The position numbers and the translations under genes were made by a program. Positions 52,954 through 62,318 of a stretch of 64,000 bases of DNA are shown piece after piece. The notes under the pieces were generated by a model, which searched no databases, was not told where the DNA came from, and saw nothing but the letters and a program-made list of their open reading frames with translations. The stretch comes from Pseudonocardia nematodicida (GTDB taxonomy: Bacteria; Actinomycetota; Actinomycetes; Mycobacteriales; Pseudonocardiaceae). Positions within the stretch are counted from its first letter, which is position 1. Each line of letters starts with the position of its first letter. Where the stretch lies: contig NZ_JBEDNQ010000001.1 of the NCBI RefSeq assembly GCF_040105385.1, positions 310,001-374,000 of the forward strand, in the 5' to 3' direction.

Positions 52954-55251
52954 ATGAACACTGCGCGGGTCACCGGAGTCGCCGGGCTGCTGCTGGTCCT
53001 CGCCGTCGCCGTCTGGTCCCTCGTGGACATCCGGCCGCCCGCCCCGGCCGGTGCCGACGCCCCGGCCGGCGAGTTCAGCGCCGAGCGCGCGATGCGCCAC
53101 GTCGAGGCGATCGCGCGGGAGCCACGGCCGATGGGCTCGGACGCGCACGACCGCGCCCGCCAGTACCTGGTCACCGAGCTGACGGCGATGGGCATCGCCC
53201 CCGAAGTCCGCGATGCCGTGGGCGTGCGGCCCTACCCGGCGGACGCGGCGACGCCGGTCGGCCGGGTCCGCAACGTCGTCGGCGTCGCCGATGGCAGCGA
53301 TCCGACCGCGCCCCTGGTGCTCGCCGCGCACTACGACTCCACCCCGACCAGCCCCGGCGCGAACGACGACGCAGTGGGTGTCGCGGTCGCGCTGGAGACC
53401 GCCCGCGCGCTGCTGGCCCGCGACGCCCCGCGGCGCAACGACCTCGTCGTGCTGCTCACCGACGGCGAGGAGATGGGGCTGCTCGGCGCGGAGGCGTTCG
53501 CCCACGACGACCCGCTCGCCGTCGACGGCGGGGTGGTGCTCAACCACGAGGCCCGCGGCGCGGGCGGCCCGGTGATCATGTTCCGCGGCAGCGCCGGCTC
53601 GTCGGACCTGGTCCGGACCTACGGCGCGGCCGCCCCGTCGCCGGTCGCGGACTCGGCCACGGCCGGGGTGTTCGAGTTCCTGCCCAACGACACCGACTTC
53701 GTCGCCTTCGAGCGCGGGGGACTGTCCGTACTGGACTTCGCCTACGTGCAGGACAGCGCCTACTACCACAGTGCACTGGACCTCCCGGAGAACGTCGATC
53801 CCCGTTCGGTGCAGCACATGGGCGAGACCACGCTGGCGACGGCGGCCGAGCTGGCCGGCCGAGACCTGGCCGCGGCCGGCGGCGATGAGGACCTGGCCTA
53901 CGTCAACGTTCCACCCGGCACGCTGGTCGTCGTCCCGGCCTGGGTGCTGTCGGTGCTCGCCGTGCTCGGCGGCGGCCTGACCGTGGTGGCCGTGCTGCGG
54001 GCCCGGCGCCGCGGTGCGGTGCGGGTACGGCGGGTGCTGCTCGGGGCGGGGGCGGGACTGCTCCTGGTGGTCGCGAGCGTGGCGGCCGCGTGGGCCTACT
54101 GGCAGCTGCTGGTGACCGTGCACCCCGCGTTCGGCGCTCTGCCGACCGCGACGCCGTACCGCCCGGTCGCGTTCCACGCCGGTGTGGTGCTGCTCGTCGC
54201 GACCCTGTGCGCGGTGTGGTTCGGGCTGCTCCGGCGCCGGGCCGGGGCCGACGCGCTGCGGCTCGGCGGGCTCGTGCTCGTCGCGCTGCTCGCCGTGCTG
54301 ACCGGGCTGACGGGCCCGGCGTCGTCGGTGATGTTCGTCGTGCCGCTCGTGGCCGCGGCCGCGGCGGCCGCCACGCTGCCCGGACCGCTGTCGGGCCGGC
54401 CGACGGACCTGGTCACGGTGGTCGCGCTGCTGCCGGTCGGGCTGCTCGCGCTGACCGCGGGCTGGGTCGCGCTCGACATCGGGACCGGCACCGGCGGCCT
54501 CGCGGCGGCACCGTCGCTGACGCTCGGGTTCCTGCTGCTGCTCCCGCTGGTCGAGGCGGTGTGGCCGCCTCCCGGACGGGCCCGGTGGGTCCCGCTGGTG
54601 CTGGTCGTCGCCCTCGGCGGCACGACGGCGGCGGGGCTGGTGGTCAACACCGTCGACGCGACCCGCCCGGTGCCGGTCCGGCTCGCCTACACCCTCGATG
54701 CCGACACCGGAGAGGCCTCCTGGTCGTCGCCGTTCTCCTCCGGGACCGCGCACGCGTGGACCCGCGGCTACGTGGGGGAGCCGGGACGCGACCCGGCGCC
54801 GGGGGCCAACCGCCCGGACCCCGTCGCGCCCGTCGGGCCGGCCCGGCCCGCCGCGCTGGCAGCCCCCGAGCTGACGGTGCTCGACGATGCCGACGACGGC
54901 GAGCTGCGCACGGTGCGGCTGCGGCTCACCTCGGAGCGCGGGGCACGCAGCCTCTCCTTCGTCGTCGACGGCGACCCGAACCGGGTTCGGGGTCTCGTCG
55001 TGGCGGGCCGCGATCTCGGTCCCGGTGGCGCCGGGCACGCCGTGGGGGCCCGCTTCCACGTCCTGCCGGCGGACGGCGCGGTGGAGGTCACGATCGTCGT
55101 CGACTCCGACGACGGGCCGCTGGGACTGCGGGTCTCCGACATCGACTCCGAGCCCGGCGACCTGGCCGGCCTGCCCGGCTACACGCCGCCGCCCGACGAC
55201 GCCTACCTGCAGCACGCCCAGGTCGCCGTCACCCGCGCCTACGAACTCTGA
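52954..55251 (+). CDS. M28-family zinc peptidase with C-terminal membrane domain
   Basis: 765 aa. One N-terminal TM helix (about 7-25) precedes an M28 aminopeptidase domain: LAAHYDS (His126, Asp128), PGANDDAVG (bridging Asp), DGEEMG (catalytic Glu) and a final His in YYHSALD. About eight TM helices (roughly 325-580) follow, then a ~170-residue extracytoplasmic domain. This resembles ER-type M28 membrane peptidases (FXNA-like). The catalytic domain should be outside the cell. A 21-bp tandem duplication spans the stop (55242-55283). Confidence 0.88.
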   Translation: MNTARVTGVAGLLLVLAVAVWSLVDIRPPAPAGADAPAGEFSAERAMRHVEAIAREPRPMGSDAHDRARQYLVTELTAMGIAPEVRDAVGVRPYPADAATPVGRVRNVVGVADGSDPTAPLVLAAHYDSTPTSPGANDDAVGVAVALETARALLARDAPRRNDLVVLLTDGEEMGLLGAEAFAHDDPLAVDGGVVLNHEARGAGGPVIMFRGSAGSSDLVRTYGAAAPSPVADSATAGVFEFLPNDTDFVAFERGGLSVLDFAYVQDSAYYHSALDLPENVDPRSVQHMGETTLATAAELAGRDLAAAGGDEDLAYVNVPPGTLVVVPAWVLSVLAVLGGGLTVVAVLRARRRGAVRVRRVLLGAGAGLLLVVASVAAAWAYWQLLVTVHPAFGALPTATPYRPVAFHAGVVLLVATLCAVWFGLLRRRAGADALRLGGLVLVALLAVLTGLTGPASSVMFVVPLVAAAAAAATLPGPLSGRPTDLVTVVALLPVGLLALTAGWVALDIGTGTGGLAAAPSLTLGFLLLLPLVEAVWPPPGRARWVPLVLVVALGGTTAAGLVVNTVDATRPVPVRLAYTLDADTGEASWSSPFSSGTAHAWTRGYVGEPGRDPAPGANRPDPVAPVGPARPAALAAPELTVLDDADDGELRTVRLRLTSERGARSLSFVVDGDPNRVRGLVVAGRDLGPGGAGHAVGARFHVLPADGAVEVTIVVDSDDGPLGLRVSDIDSEPGDLAGLPGYTPPPDDAYLQHAQVAVTRAYEL

Positions 55252-55288
55252 ACAGCGCCCGACGAACTCCGGACAGCGCCCGACGACA

Positions 55289-55355
55289 TTGTGAGTGTCT
55301 GCATAAGGGGCTAGCATCCACATATGAGGACGGTGTCGTCCACGAAGACACCGTC
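55289..55355 (+). promoter_or_regulatory. Promoter and leader palindrome of the glucarate dehydratase-like gene
   Basis: TTGTGA (55289-55294) and TAGCAT (55312-55317) are spaced 17 bp, a good housekeeping-type promoter. Transcription would start near 55324. The leader has a perfect inverted repeat GACGGTGTC/GACACCGTC (55329-55337, 55347-55355) with a 9-bp gap, probably an operator or leader hairpin. Confidence 0.6.
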
Positions 55356-55383
55356 GTCGTCGTCGCAAAGGAGTCCGACCACC

Positions 55384-56658
55384 GTGCCCACCGCTCAGCG
55401 CATCTCCACCGTCGCCGTCACCCCCGTGGCCTTCCGGGACCTCCCGCTGCTCAACACCGTCGGCGTGCACGAGCCGTTCGCGATCCGCGCGATCGTCGAG
55501 GTCCGCACCGACGAGGGCCTCTACGGCCTCGGCGAGACCTATGGCGACACCGAGCACCTGAACCGGCTGCGCCGCGCGGCGCAGCGGATCACCGGGACCG
55601 ACGTCTGGGACCTCAACGGCCTCGCCCGCGAGGTCCGGGTCTCCCTGGAGGGCGACACCGGCACCGGCGGGCACGGGATGGCCGGCATGGTCACCAACTC
55701 CAGCACCGCCGACGCCGTACTGTCGCCGTTCGAGGTCGCCTGCCTCGACATCCAGGGCAAGGCAACCGGGCTGCCGGTCTCGAGCCTGCTCGGCGGCGCC
55801 GTCCGCGACCGCGTCGACTACTCCGCCTACCTGTTCTACAAGTGGGCCGGGCACCCCGGCGCCGAGCCCGACGAGTGGGGCGCGGCCCTGGACCCGGACG
55901 GCCTGGTCGCGCAGGCCCGCCGGATGGTCGGCGAGTACGGCTTCTCCGCGATCAAGGTCAAGGGCGGGGTGTTCGAGCCGGACGCCGAGATCGCCGCGAT
56001 CAAGGCGCTGGCCGCCGAGTTCCCCGGCGTCCCGCTGCGGCTGGACCCGAACGCCGCCTGGACCGTCGACACCTCGATCCGGGTCGGCCAGGAGCTGGAC
56101 GGGATCCTGGAGTACCTCGAGGACCCGACCGAGGGCATCGAGGGCATGGCCGAGGTGGCGCGCAAGGTGCCGATGCCGCTGGCCACCAACATGTGCATGG
56201 TCAGCTTCGCCGACCTGGAGCCCGGCATCCGGGCCGGGTCGGTGTCGGTCGTGCTCTCCGACCACCACTTCTGGGGCGGGCTGCAGCGTTCCCGGCTGCT
56301 CGCCGGCATCTGCGACACCTTCGGCATGAAGCTGTCGATGCACTCGAACAGCCACCTCGGGATCAGCCTCGCGGCGATGACCCACCTCGCCTCGGCCACC
56401 CCGAACCTGACGTACGCCTGCGACACGCACTGGCCGTGGAAGGACGCGTCCGAGGACGTCGTCGTGCCGGGCGCGCTGACCTTCTCCGACGGCGCGGTCG
56501 TCGTGCCCACGACGCCGGGGCTGGGTGTGGAGCTGGACCGCGACCGGCTGGGCGCGCAGCACGAGCAGTACCTGCGCAGCGGCATCACCGACCGGGACGA
56601 CACCGGCTACATGAAGACGATCGACCCGAGCTACGAGCTGGTCAAGCCCCGCTGGTAG
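55384..56658 (+). CDS. Enolase-superfamily dehydratase (glucarate dehydratase-like)
   Basis: 424 aa. KVKGG carries the catalytic Lys. LDPNAAW, EDPTEG and LSDHHFWGG supply metal-site residues. MHSNSHLGISLAAM gives the His of the His-Asp dyad. This matches the glucarate dehydratase group, which dehydrates D-glucarate to 5-keto-4-deoxyglucarate. AAAGGAG precedes GTG 55384 by 10 nt. The in-frame ATG 55324 would add 20 low-complexity residues and place the start at the predicted transcription start, so a leaderless longer form is possible. No other glucarate genes are adjacent. Confidence 0.87.
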   Translation: MPTAQRISTVAVTPVAFRDLPLLNTVGVHEPFAIRAIVEVRTDEGLYGLGETYGDTEHLNRLRRAAQRITGTDVWDLNGLAREVRVSLEGDTGTGGHGMAGMVTNSSTADAVLSPFEVACLDIQGKATGLPVSSLLGGAVRDRVDYSAYLFYKWAGHPGAEPDEWGAALDPDGLVAQARRMVGEYGFSAIKVKGGVFEPDAEIAAIKALAAEFPGVPLRLDPNAAWTVDTSIRVGQELDGILEYLEDPTEGIEGMAEVARKVPMPLATNMCMVSFADLEPGIRAGSVSVVLSDHHFWGGLQRSRLLAGICDTFGMKLSMHSNSHLGISLAAMTHLASATPNLTYACDTHWPWKDASEDVVVPGALTFSDGAVVVPTTPGLGVELDRDRLGAQHEQYLRSGITDRDDTGYMKTIDPSYELVKPRW

Positions 56659-56662
56659 TCGT

Positions 56663-56696
56663 AGTGGTTGTCGCGGCCCCGGCCGCGACAACCACT
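56663..56696. terminator. Palindrome (16-bp stem) between convergent genes
   Basis: AGTGGTTGTCGCGGCC and its perfect complement have a 2-nt centre, and CACGAG follows on the right. It shares its core and right flank with the palindrome at 33363. Here its place between convergent stops suits a bidirectional terminator. Confidence 0.7.
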
Positions 56697-56704
56697 CACG
56701 AGCG

Positions 56705-57703
56705 TCAGGCCAGCTCGGGCTGGGCGACCCGGCCGAAGCGGGAGTCGTTCGGGTCGGCGAACACGTGCAGCCCGAACCGGGCCGAGAGCTCCCGGCAGAC
56801 CGCGATGCCGCGCACCGAGTTGCCGTGCCGGTCCAGGCCGGGGGAGAAGACGCCGAGCCCGAAGTAGTTCGGCAGCACCGCCATGATCCCGCCGGACACC
56901 CCGCTCTTGGCCGGGATGCCGACGTCGTGCGCCCACTCCCCGGCGGCGTCGTACATGCCGCACATGTTCATCACGCTGATCACCGTGCGCAGGTGGTCGT
57001 GGTGCAGCGCCCGGTCGCCGGTGATCGGGTTGCGGCCGCCGTGCGCGAGCGTCGCGGCCATCATCGACAGCTCGGAGGTCGTGACGGTGATCGAGCACAT
57101 CGACAGGTAGACGAACAGGTTGTCGTCGATGTCGCCGTGCAGCATGCCGAGGCTGCGCATCAGGTAGGACAGGCCGAGGTTGCGATCGTTCGACCGCAGC
57201 TGCTCGGCGAGGATCTTCTGGTCGACCTCCAGCGACGAATTGCCGGTGTAGATCCGGTAGCGCTCCAGCAGCCGGTCGACCCGCTCCTCCTTCGACGCGC
57301 CGTGCACCAGGTTCGCCGAGACCAACGCACCGGCGTTGATCATCGGGTTGAACGGGCGGTTGTTCACCTCGTCGAAGGTGATCGAGTTGAACGGGTCGCC
57401 GGACGGCTCCACCCCGACCCGCCGCAGTGTCGCATCGAGGCCGTTGTCCTCCAGCGCCATGCCGTAGGTGAACACCTTGGAGATCGAGTGCAGCGGGAAG
57501 CGGGCCTCGGTGTCCCCGGTCTCCCACTGGGTTCCGTCGATGTTGGTGCCGGCCAGTCCGAACAGGTCGGCCTGCTGCTCCATCTCCGGCGGGTAGTAGC
57601 TGACGACCTCCTCGCCGGGCAGCAGACCGCCACCCTTCGAGCAGCTGCTGCGCAGGTCCTCCAGCTGTTCCTGGACCAGTTCGCGCTCGGCCTGGGCGAC
57701 CAT
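56705..57703 (-). CDS. glsA: Glutaminase (serine-dependent)
   Basis: 332 aa beta-lactamase-fold glutaminase that hydrolyses glutamine to glutamate and ammonia. HSISKVF supplies the Ser73-x-x-Lys76 pair. NRPFNPMINAGAL and SYLMRSLGMLHG are family blocks, and the C-terminal GVSGGIMAVLP is the substrate-loop region. GAGAGGA before the ATG fixes the start. A close paralogue lies 44 bp upstream on the same strand. This copy ends RFGRVAQPELA. Confidence 0.93.
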   Translation of the reverse strand: MVAQAERELVQEQLEDLRSSCSKGGGLLPGEEVVSYYPPEMEQQADLFGLAGTNIDGTQWETGDTEARFPLHSISKVFTYGMALEDNGLDATLRRVGVEPSGDPFNSITFDEVNNRPFNPMINAGALVSANLVHGASKEERVDRLLERYRIYTGNSSLEVDQKILAEQLRSNDRNLGLSYLMRSLGMLHGDIDDNLFVYLSMCSITVTTSELSMMAATLAHGGRNPITGDRALHHDHLRTVISVMNMCGMYDAAGEWAHDVGIPAKSGVSGGIMAVLPNYFGLGVFSPGLDRHGNSVRGIAVCRELSARFGLHVFADPNDSRFGRVAQPELA

Positions 57704-57747
57704 CGGTGTCCTCTCGATCGACGTCGTGCAGCGTCGAAGGTACGGAC

Positions 57748-58797
57748 TCACAGCCCGTCGGGCAGCCAGCCGTCGCCGGAGGGGTACATCTCGGTCCCGC
57801 CCTCGCGCCGCGCCGGGCGCACGATCCGGCCCAGCCGGGACTCCGAGGGGTCGGCGAACACGTGCAACCCGAACCGCTCGGACAGCGCCCGGCAGACCGC
57901 GACGCCGCGCACCGAGTTCCCGTGCCGGTCGAGGCCGGGGGAGAAGACACCGACGCCGAGCGCGTCCGGGATGGCGGCCAGGATCGCGCCGGACACGCTG
58001 GACTTGGCGGGGATGCCGACGTCGTAGGCCCACTGGCCGGCCGCGTCGTACATCCCGCACATGCTCATCACCGACAGCACGTCACGTGTGTAGGTGCGGG
58101 GGAGTGCCGGCACGCCGGTGAAGGGGTTCGCGCCGCCACGGGCGAGCGTCGCGGCCATCGTGGACAGTTCCAGCGCGGTGACCGTCACCGAGCAGGCGGC
58201 CAGGTAGACGTAGAGGTTGTCCTCGATGTTGCCGTGCAGCATCCCCAGGCTGCGCATCAGGTAGGACAGCGAGACGTTGCGGTCGTTGGACACCAGCTGC
58301 TCGGCGAGGATGCCCTCGTCGATGGCCAGGTCGGGGTTGCCGGAGTAGATCCGCAGCCGGGTGAGCAGCCGCTCGACCTTCTCCTCCTTCGACGCGCCGT
58401 GCACCAGGTTGACCGCGACGAGCGCACCCGCGTTGATCATCGGGTTGAACGGGCGGTTGTTCACCTCGTCGAAGGTGATCGAGTTGAACGGGTCGCCGGA
58501 GGGCTCCACACCGACCCGGAGGATCACCTCCTCGCGGCCGTTGTCCTCCAGCGCGAGGCCGTAGGTGAAGACCTTCGAGATCGAGTGCAGCGGGAAGCGG
58601 ACCTCGGCGTCGCCGACCGTCCACTGGGTGCCGTCGACGTCGGTGGCGGCCAGGCCGAACAGGTCGGCGCGGGTGGACATGGTGGGCGGGTAATAGGCGA
58701 CGACCCGGCCGTCCGGGATACCACCGGGCCGTCCGATGACCTGGTGCAGCTCGTCGAGCTGCTGCTGCACGATCTCGCGCTCGGTCTGCTGCTCCAT
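57748..58797 (-). CDS. Glutaminase, tandem paralogue
   Basis: 349 aa, with the same blocks as the downstream copy: HSISKVF (Ser72/Lys75), NRPFNPMINAGAL, SYLMRSLGMLHG and GVFSPGLDRHGNSVRG. The two are similar over their whole length, including at DNA level. This copy differs by a longer C-terminal tail (EGGTEMYPSGDG...) and a changed N-terminal ~25 residues. It arose by tandem duplication, and both copies look intact. Confidence 0.92.
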   Translation of the reverse strand: MEQQTEREIVQQQLDELHQVIGRPGGIPDGRVVAYYPPTMSTRADLFGLAATDVDGTQWTVGDAEVRFPLHSISKVFTYGLALEDNGREEVILRVGVEPSGDPFNSITFDEVNNRPFNPMINAGALVAVNLVHGASKEEKVERLLTRLRIYSGNPDLAIDEGILAEQLVSNDRNVSLSYLMRSLGMLHGNIEDNLYVYLAACSVTVTALELSTMAATLARGGANPFTGVPALPRTYTRDVLSVMSMCGMYDAAGQWAYDVGIPAKSSVSGAILAAIPDALGVGVFSPGLDRHGNSVRGVAVCRALSERFGLHVFADPSESRLGRIVRPARREGGTEMYPSGDGWLPDGL

Positions 58798-58888
58798 CGC
58801 CCCCTCCGCGGTTCCTCGAGCGGGGGCCCCTGGTGTCCCGCCGCGTCCTCCTCCGGTGCGCGACGGAACCTAGATCACGGCTCCCGGG

Positions 58889-59122
58889 TCACTCGATCCC
58901 GGGCATGATCCTTCGGCGCAGCTCGGCCAGCTCGTCCTGGACGTCCGGGTCCGCGGGCCCCGCCTTCTCCGGTGCTGCGGAGATCCCCATCGCCGCGAGC
59001 AGCTGCGTCGCGGCCGCGGCCGGATCCCCGGTCTCGCCCAGGACCGGGTGCAGTCCCTGCTCCGCGAGGTGTTCGAAGACCAGGTTCACCACGGTCCACG
59101 GGTTGAACGTCTCGGCTTCCAC
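58889..59122 (-). CDS. Small protein downstream of the molybdenum hydroxylase operon
   Basis: 77 aa, acidic and mostly helical, beginning MEAETFNPWTVVNLVFEHLAEQGLHPVLG and ending DELAELRRRIMPGIE. No signal peptide or metal motif is seen, and I do not recognise a named family. It lies 53 bp after the molybdopterin subunit on the same strand, so it may belong to that operon. Confidence 0.6.
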   Translation of the reverse strand: MEAETFNPWTVVNLVFEHLAEQGLHPVLGETGDPAAAATQLLAAMGISAAPEKAGPADPDVQDELAELRRRIMPGIE

Positions 59123-59175
59123 TGCCTACCCCTTCCTGCGCGGGTGACGAGCGTTTCGCTGCCGGAACGCCGCCG

Positions 59176-61314
59176 TCAACGCCCGTCGGGCGCGGTGTCG
59201 CAGGATGAGACACCCTCGAACACCTTCCACGGCAGGATCGGCAGGTCCCGCACCCGCACGCCGACGGCGTCGTGCACCGCCGCGGCGACGGCGGCGTCGA
59301 CCCCGGTGGCGCCGAGCTCACCGATGCCCTTGGCGCCGATCAGGCCGGCGTGCTCGTCGTACTCGTCGACGAACGACACGTCCAGGTCGGCCGGGATGTC
59401 GGCGTTCACCGGGACGGCCACGTTGGACAGGTTCTTGGCCAGCCACCGGCCGTGCACCGGCTCCTGGTCGCTCTCCTCCATGGTCGCCTTGCCCCAGCCG
59501 AAGATGATCCCGCCGGTCATCTGGGCGCGCGCTGTCGTCGGGTTCACGATCCGGCCCGCCGAGTACACCCCGACCGCCCGGCGCAGCCGCAGCAGACCGA
59601 AGTCGGGGTCGACACCGACCTCGACGAAGATCGCGCCCCAGGTCCGCATCGCCCACGGGGTGCTCGCCCCGTCCATGTCGAACCCGTTCCGCACGGTGAA
59701 GTCGCCCTCGCCGACCAGCGCGTCGACCCCGGCCCTGGCCAGGGCCTCGGCCGGGTCGACGTCGACCCCGAGCGCGGCGAGCTGCTTGCCGACGTCGCGG
59801 GCCGCGGCGGCCACCGCGCTGCCGGTCCCGACCGTCGTCGAGGACCCGTAGGTCGGCCCGGTGCGCGGCAGGTCGGTGTCCCCCCAGTACACGTCGACGA
59901 CGGCCGGGTCGACGCCGAGCTCGTCGGCCACGATCTGGGTGAGCGCGGTCTGCACGCCGCTGCCGATGTCGTGCACCCCGGCCTCGACGGCGACCGACCC
60001 GTCGGCGCGCAGCCGCACCCGGGCGTGCCCGGGGAACCGGAAGCTGCCCATCGAGCAGGTCGCCATGCCGTGCCCGATCCGCCACGGGCCGTCGGTGCCG
60101 GGCCGGGAGTGCCGGTCGCGCCAGCCGTAGCGGCGGGCCCCCTCCTCGTAGGCCTCACGCAGTCCCTTGCCCGACCAGGGGCGGCCGTCGGACGGGCAGA
60201 CGTCGGCGTGGTTGGCCAGCCGCAGGTCCAGCGGGTCGACGCCGACGGCGTCGGCCAGCTCGTTCATCGCGCTCTCCAGCGCCCACATCCCGGGCCCCTC
60301 GACGGGCGCGCGCATCGGGGTCGGCAGGTTGAGGCTGACCCGTTCGACGAACTGGCGGGTGCGGATCGCGGGCACGGCGTACATCGCGGTGCTGGCGATC
60401 GCCGCCGGTTCGACGAAGTCGTCGGCCAGCGCGGTGTTGTTGACGACGGTGTGCTCGATGCCCTGCAGCGTGCCGTCGGCGGAGGCGGCGAGCCGGATGG
60501 TCTGCGAGATCCACGGCTGGTAGCCGACGGCGGTGAACTGGTCGGACCGGCGCAGGTGCAGCGACACCGGCCGTCCGGCGATCCGGGCGGCGGCCGCGGC
60601 CAGGATCTCGTGCGGCCAGATGAAGCCCTTCGACCCGAACCCGCCACCGGTGTGCGGGCAGATCACCCGGACGTCCTGCTCGTCGATGCCGAACGCGCCG
60701 GCGAGGACCCCGACGACGGTCCCGCCGGCCTGCACCGAGTCCCAGACGGTCAGCCGGTCGCCGTCCCAGCGGGCGACGGTGCCGGAGGTCTCCATCGCGT
60801 GGTGGTGCCGCGGGGGCTGGACGTAGGTGAGGTCCAGGCGCAGGTCCGCCTCGGCGAGGGCCCGGTCGACGTCGCCGAGCACGAACTCCTCGACGCCCGG
60901 GGCGGGCTCCCGGGCGCCGGCGCCCAGCACGGCGGGCTCGGCCGCGTCGCAGTGCACGACGACGGCCGCGCGCCCGGCCTCGGCCGCCGCCACCGACTCC
61001 GCCAGGACGATCGCCACCGGCTGGCCCTCGTAGCGGATCACGTCGTCGGAGAACGGCATGGTCAGCACCGCGGCGGGCGCGGTGAGGGTGCCGAACGACG
61101 GCAGGTCGGCGGCGGTGAGGACGGCCGTCACGCCCGGTGTCGCGCGGCCGTCCGCGGTGTCGACGCCGGTCAGCCGGCCCGCGGCGACCGGGGCACCGAC
61201 GAGCACCGCGTGCAGCACCCCCTCGGGCGCGTGGTCAGCGGCGTAGCGGGCGGCCCCGGTCAGCTTGAGCGGGGCCTCCACCCGCTGGTCGATCGGGCGG
61301 TGGGTGGTCGTCAT
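59176..61314 (-). CDS. Molybdenum hydroxylase large subunit (xanthine dehydrogenase/PaoC-like)
   Basis: 712 aa. The aldehyde oxidase/xanthine dehydrogenase a/b hammerhead domain (about 10-110) is followed by the molybdopterin-binding domains: GGGFGSKGF, the NLPTPMRAPVEGPGM segment, and GAKGIGELG with the catalytic Glu. It hydroxylates an aldehyde or N-heterocycle using water. The ATG overlaps the stop of the FAD subunit (ATGA). Its FAD partner carries a [4Fe-4S] motif, pointing to the PaoABC/YagTSR group more than classic xanthine dehydrogenase. Confidence 0.92.
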   Translation of the reverse strand: MTTTHRPIDQRVEAPLKLTGAARYAADHAPEGVLHAVLVGAPVAAGRLTGVDTADGRATPGVTAVLTAADLPSFGTLTAPAAVLTMPFSDDVIRYEGQPVAIVLAESVAAAEAGRAAVVVHCDAAEPAVLGAGAREPAPGVEEFVLGDVDRALAEADLRLDLTYVQPPRHHHAMETSGTVARWDGDRLTVWDSVQAGGTVVGVLAGAFGIDEQDVRVICPHTGGGFGSKGFIWPHEILAAAAARIAGRPVSLHLRRSDQFTAVGYQPWISQTIRLAASADGTLQGIEHTVVNNTALADDFVEPAAIASTAMYAVPAIRTRQFVERVSLNLPTPMRAPVEGPGMWALESAMNELADAVGVDPLDLRLANHADVCPSDGRPWSGKGLREAYEEGARRYGWRDRHSRPGTDGPWRIGHGMATCSMGSFRFPGHARVRLRADGSVAVEAGVHDIGSGVQTALTQIVADELGVDPAVVDVYWGDTDLPRTGPTYGSSTTVGTGSAVAAAARDVGKQLAALGVDVDPAEALARAGVDALVGEGDFTVRNGFDMDGASTPWAMRTWGAIFVEVGVDPDFGLLRLRRAVGVYSAGRIVNPTTARAQMTGGIIFGWGKATMEESDQEPVHGRWLAKNLSNVAVPVNADIPADLDVSFVDEYDEHAGLIGAKGIGELGATGVDAAVAAAVHDAVGVRVRDLPILPWKVFEGVSSCDTAPDGR

Positions 61315-62318
61315 GCGGCACCTCCGGCGGCCAGCAGCAGGGCGCGGACCGCGGCGTTGCGGGCCATCGGGACCTTGAACGCGTTCTGCGCCAGCGGCGC
61401 CGCGTCCGGCAGGGCCGCGTCGACGACCGGCAGGAGCGCCTCCCGGGTCGCGGGCAGGCCCACCAGCGCGGCCTCGGCGTCGTCGAGCCGCCAGGGCCGC
61501 TGGGCGACCGAGCCCAGCGCGATCCGCGCGGCGGCGATCCGGCCGTCGTCGCCGAGCCGGACCGTGCCGGCGGCGGAGACGATCGCGTACTCGTAGGACG
61601 CCCGTTCGCGCACCTTGACGTACGCGGAGCGGTCGCCGCGGACCGGGATCCGGTAGCTCAGGATGAGCTCGCCGGGATCGAGCCGGTGCTCGCGCATCGG
61701 CTCGCCCGTCGCGGCGGCCTCGGCCTGGGACAGGTGGAACTCCCGCATCGGTATCGACCGCCACCCCGCGGGCCCGACGACGTCGGCGGTCGCGTCCAGC
61801 GCGGCCAGCGCCACCGCCGGGTCCGAGGGCTGTACCGCGACGCAGCCGTCGGTGCCGCCGAAGACCGCCTGCCGCTCGTGCCGGCCCGCCAGGGAGGCGC
61901 ACCCGCTGCCGGGCTCGCGCTTGTTGCACGGCCAGGGCACCGGCGCCTCGGTGCGGAAGTAGGGGCAGCGCGGCCGCTGCAGGACGTTGCCGCCGAGGGT
62001 CGCGCGGTGCCGGATCTGCGCCGACGCCGCCTGCAGGCAGGCCGACGACAGCGCCCCGGCGTGCTCGGCGACCAGCGGGCTGCCGCCGACGGCGTTCAGC
62101 GTCGCGCGCGCCCCGATCACGAGCGCGGAGCCGCCGTCGCCGCCGATGTCGTCGAGGCCGAGGTCGGCGATGTCGACGACCCGGTCCGGCTCGGCGATCC
62201 CCAGCCGCAGCCAGTTGAGCAGCTCGGTGCCCCCGGCCAGCACCGCCGTCCCCGGATCGGAGAGTGCCGCCACGACGTCGTCGACCGACCCGGCGCGGGC
62301 GTAGGCGAAGTCCTTCAC
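61311..62318 (-). CDS. Molybdenum hydroxylase FAD subunit with extra [4Fe-4S] motif
   Basis: 335 aa. LAGGTELLNWLRLG and TLGGNVLQRPRCPYFR bind FAD. The insertion CPYFR...CNKREPGSGC supplies Cys for a [4Fe-4S] cluster, as in PaoB (YagS) and 4-hydroxybenzoyl-CoA reductase. The GTG overlaps the stop of the [2Fe-2S] subunit (GTGA), so all three subunits are translationally coupled. Confidence 0.92.
   Translation of the reverse strand: MKDFAYARAGSVDDVVAALSDPGTAVLAGGTELLNWLRLGIAEPDRVVDIADLGLDDIGGDGGSALVIGARATLNAVGGSPLVAEHAGALSSACLQAASAQIRHRATLGGNVLQRPRCPYFRTEAPVPWPCNKREPGSGCASLAGRHERQAVFGGTDGCVAVQPSDPAVALAALDATADVVGPAGWRSIPMREFHLSQAEAAATGEPMREHRLDPGELILSYRIPVRGDRSAYVKVRERASYEYAIVSAAGTVRLGDDGRIAAARIALGSVAQRPWRLDDAEAALVGLPATREALLPVVDAALPDAAPLAQNAFKVPMARNAAVRALLLAAGGAA

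Noticed and set aside
52711..56691. A 1326-codon open frame on the minus strand
   Set aside because: It lies antisense to nhaA, the M28 peptidase and the glucarate dehydratase-like gene, which all have clear domains. Its translation is Arg/His/Gly-rich without any motif; such frames are expected in high-GC DNA.
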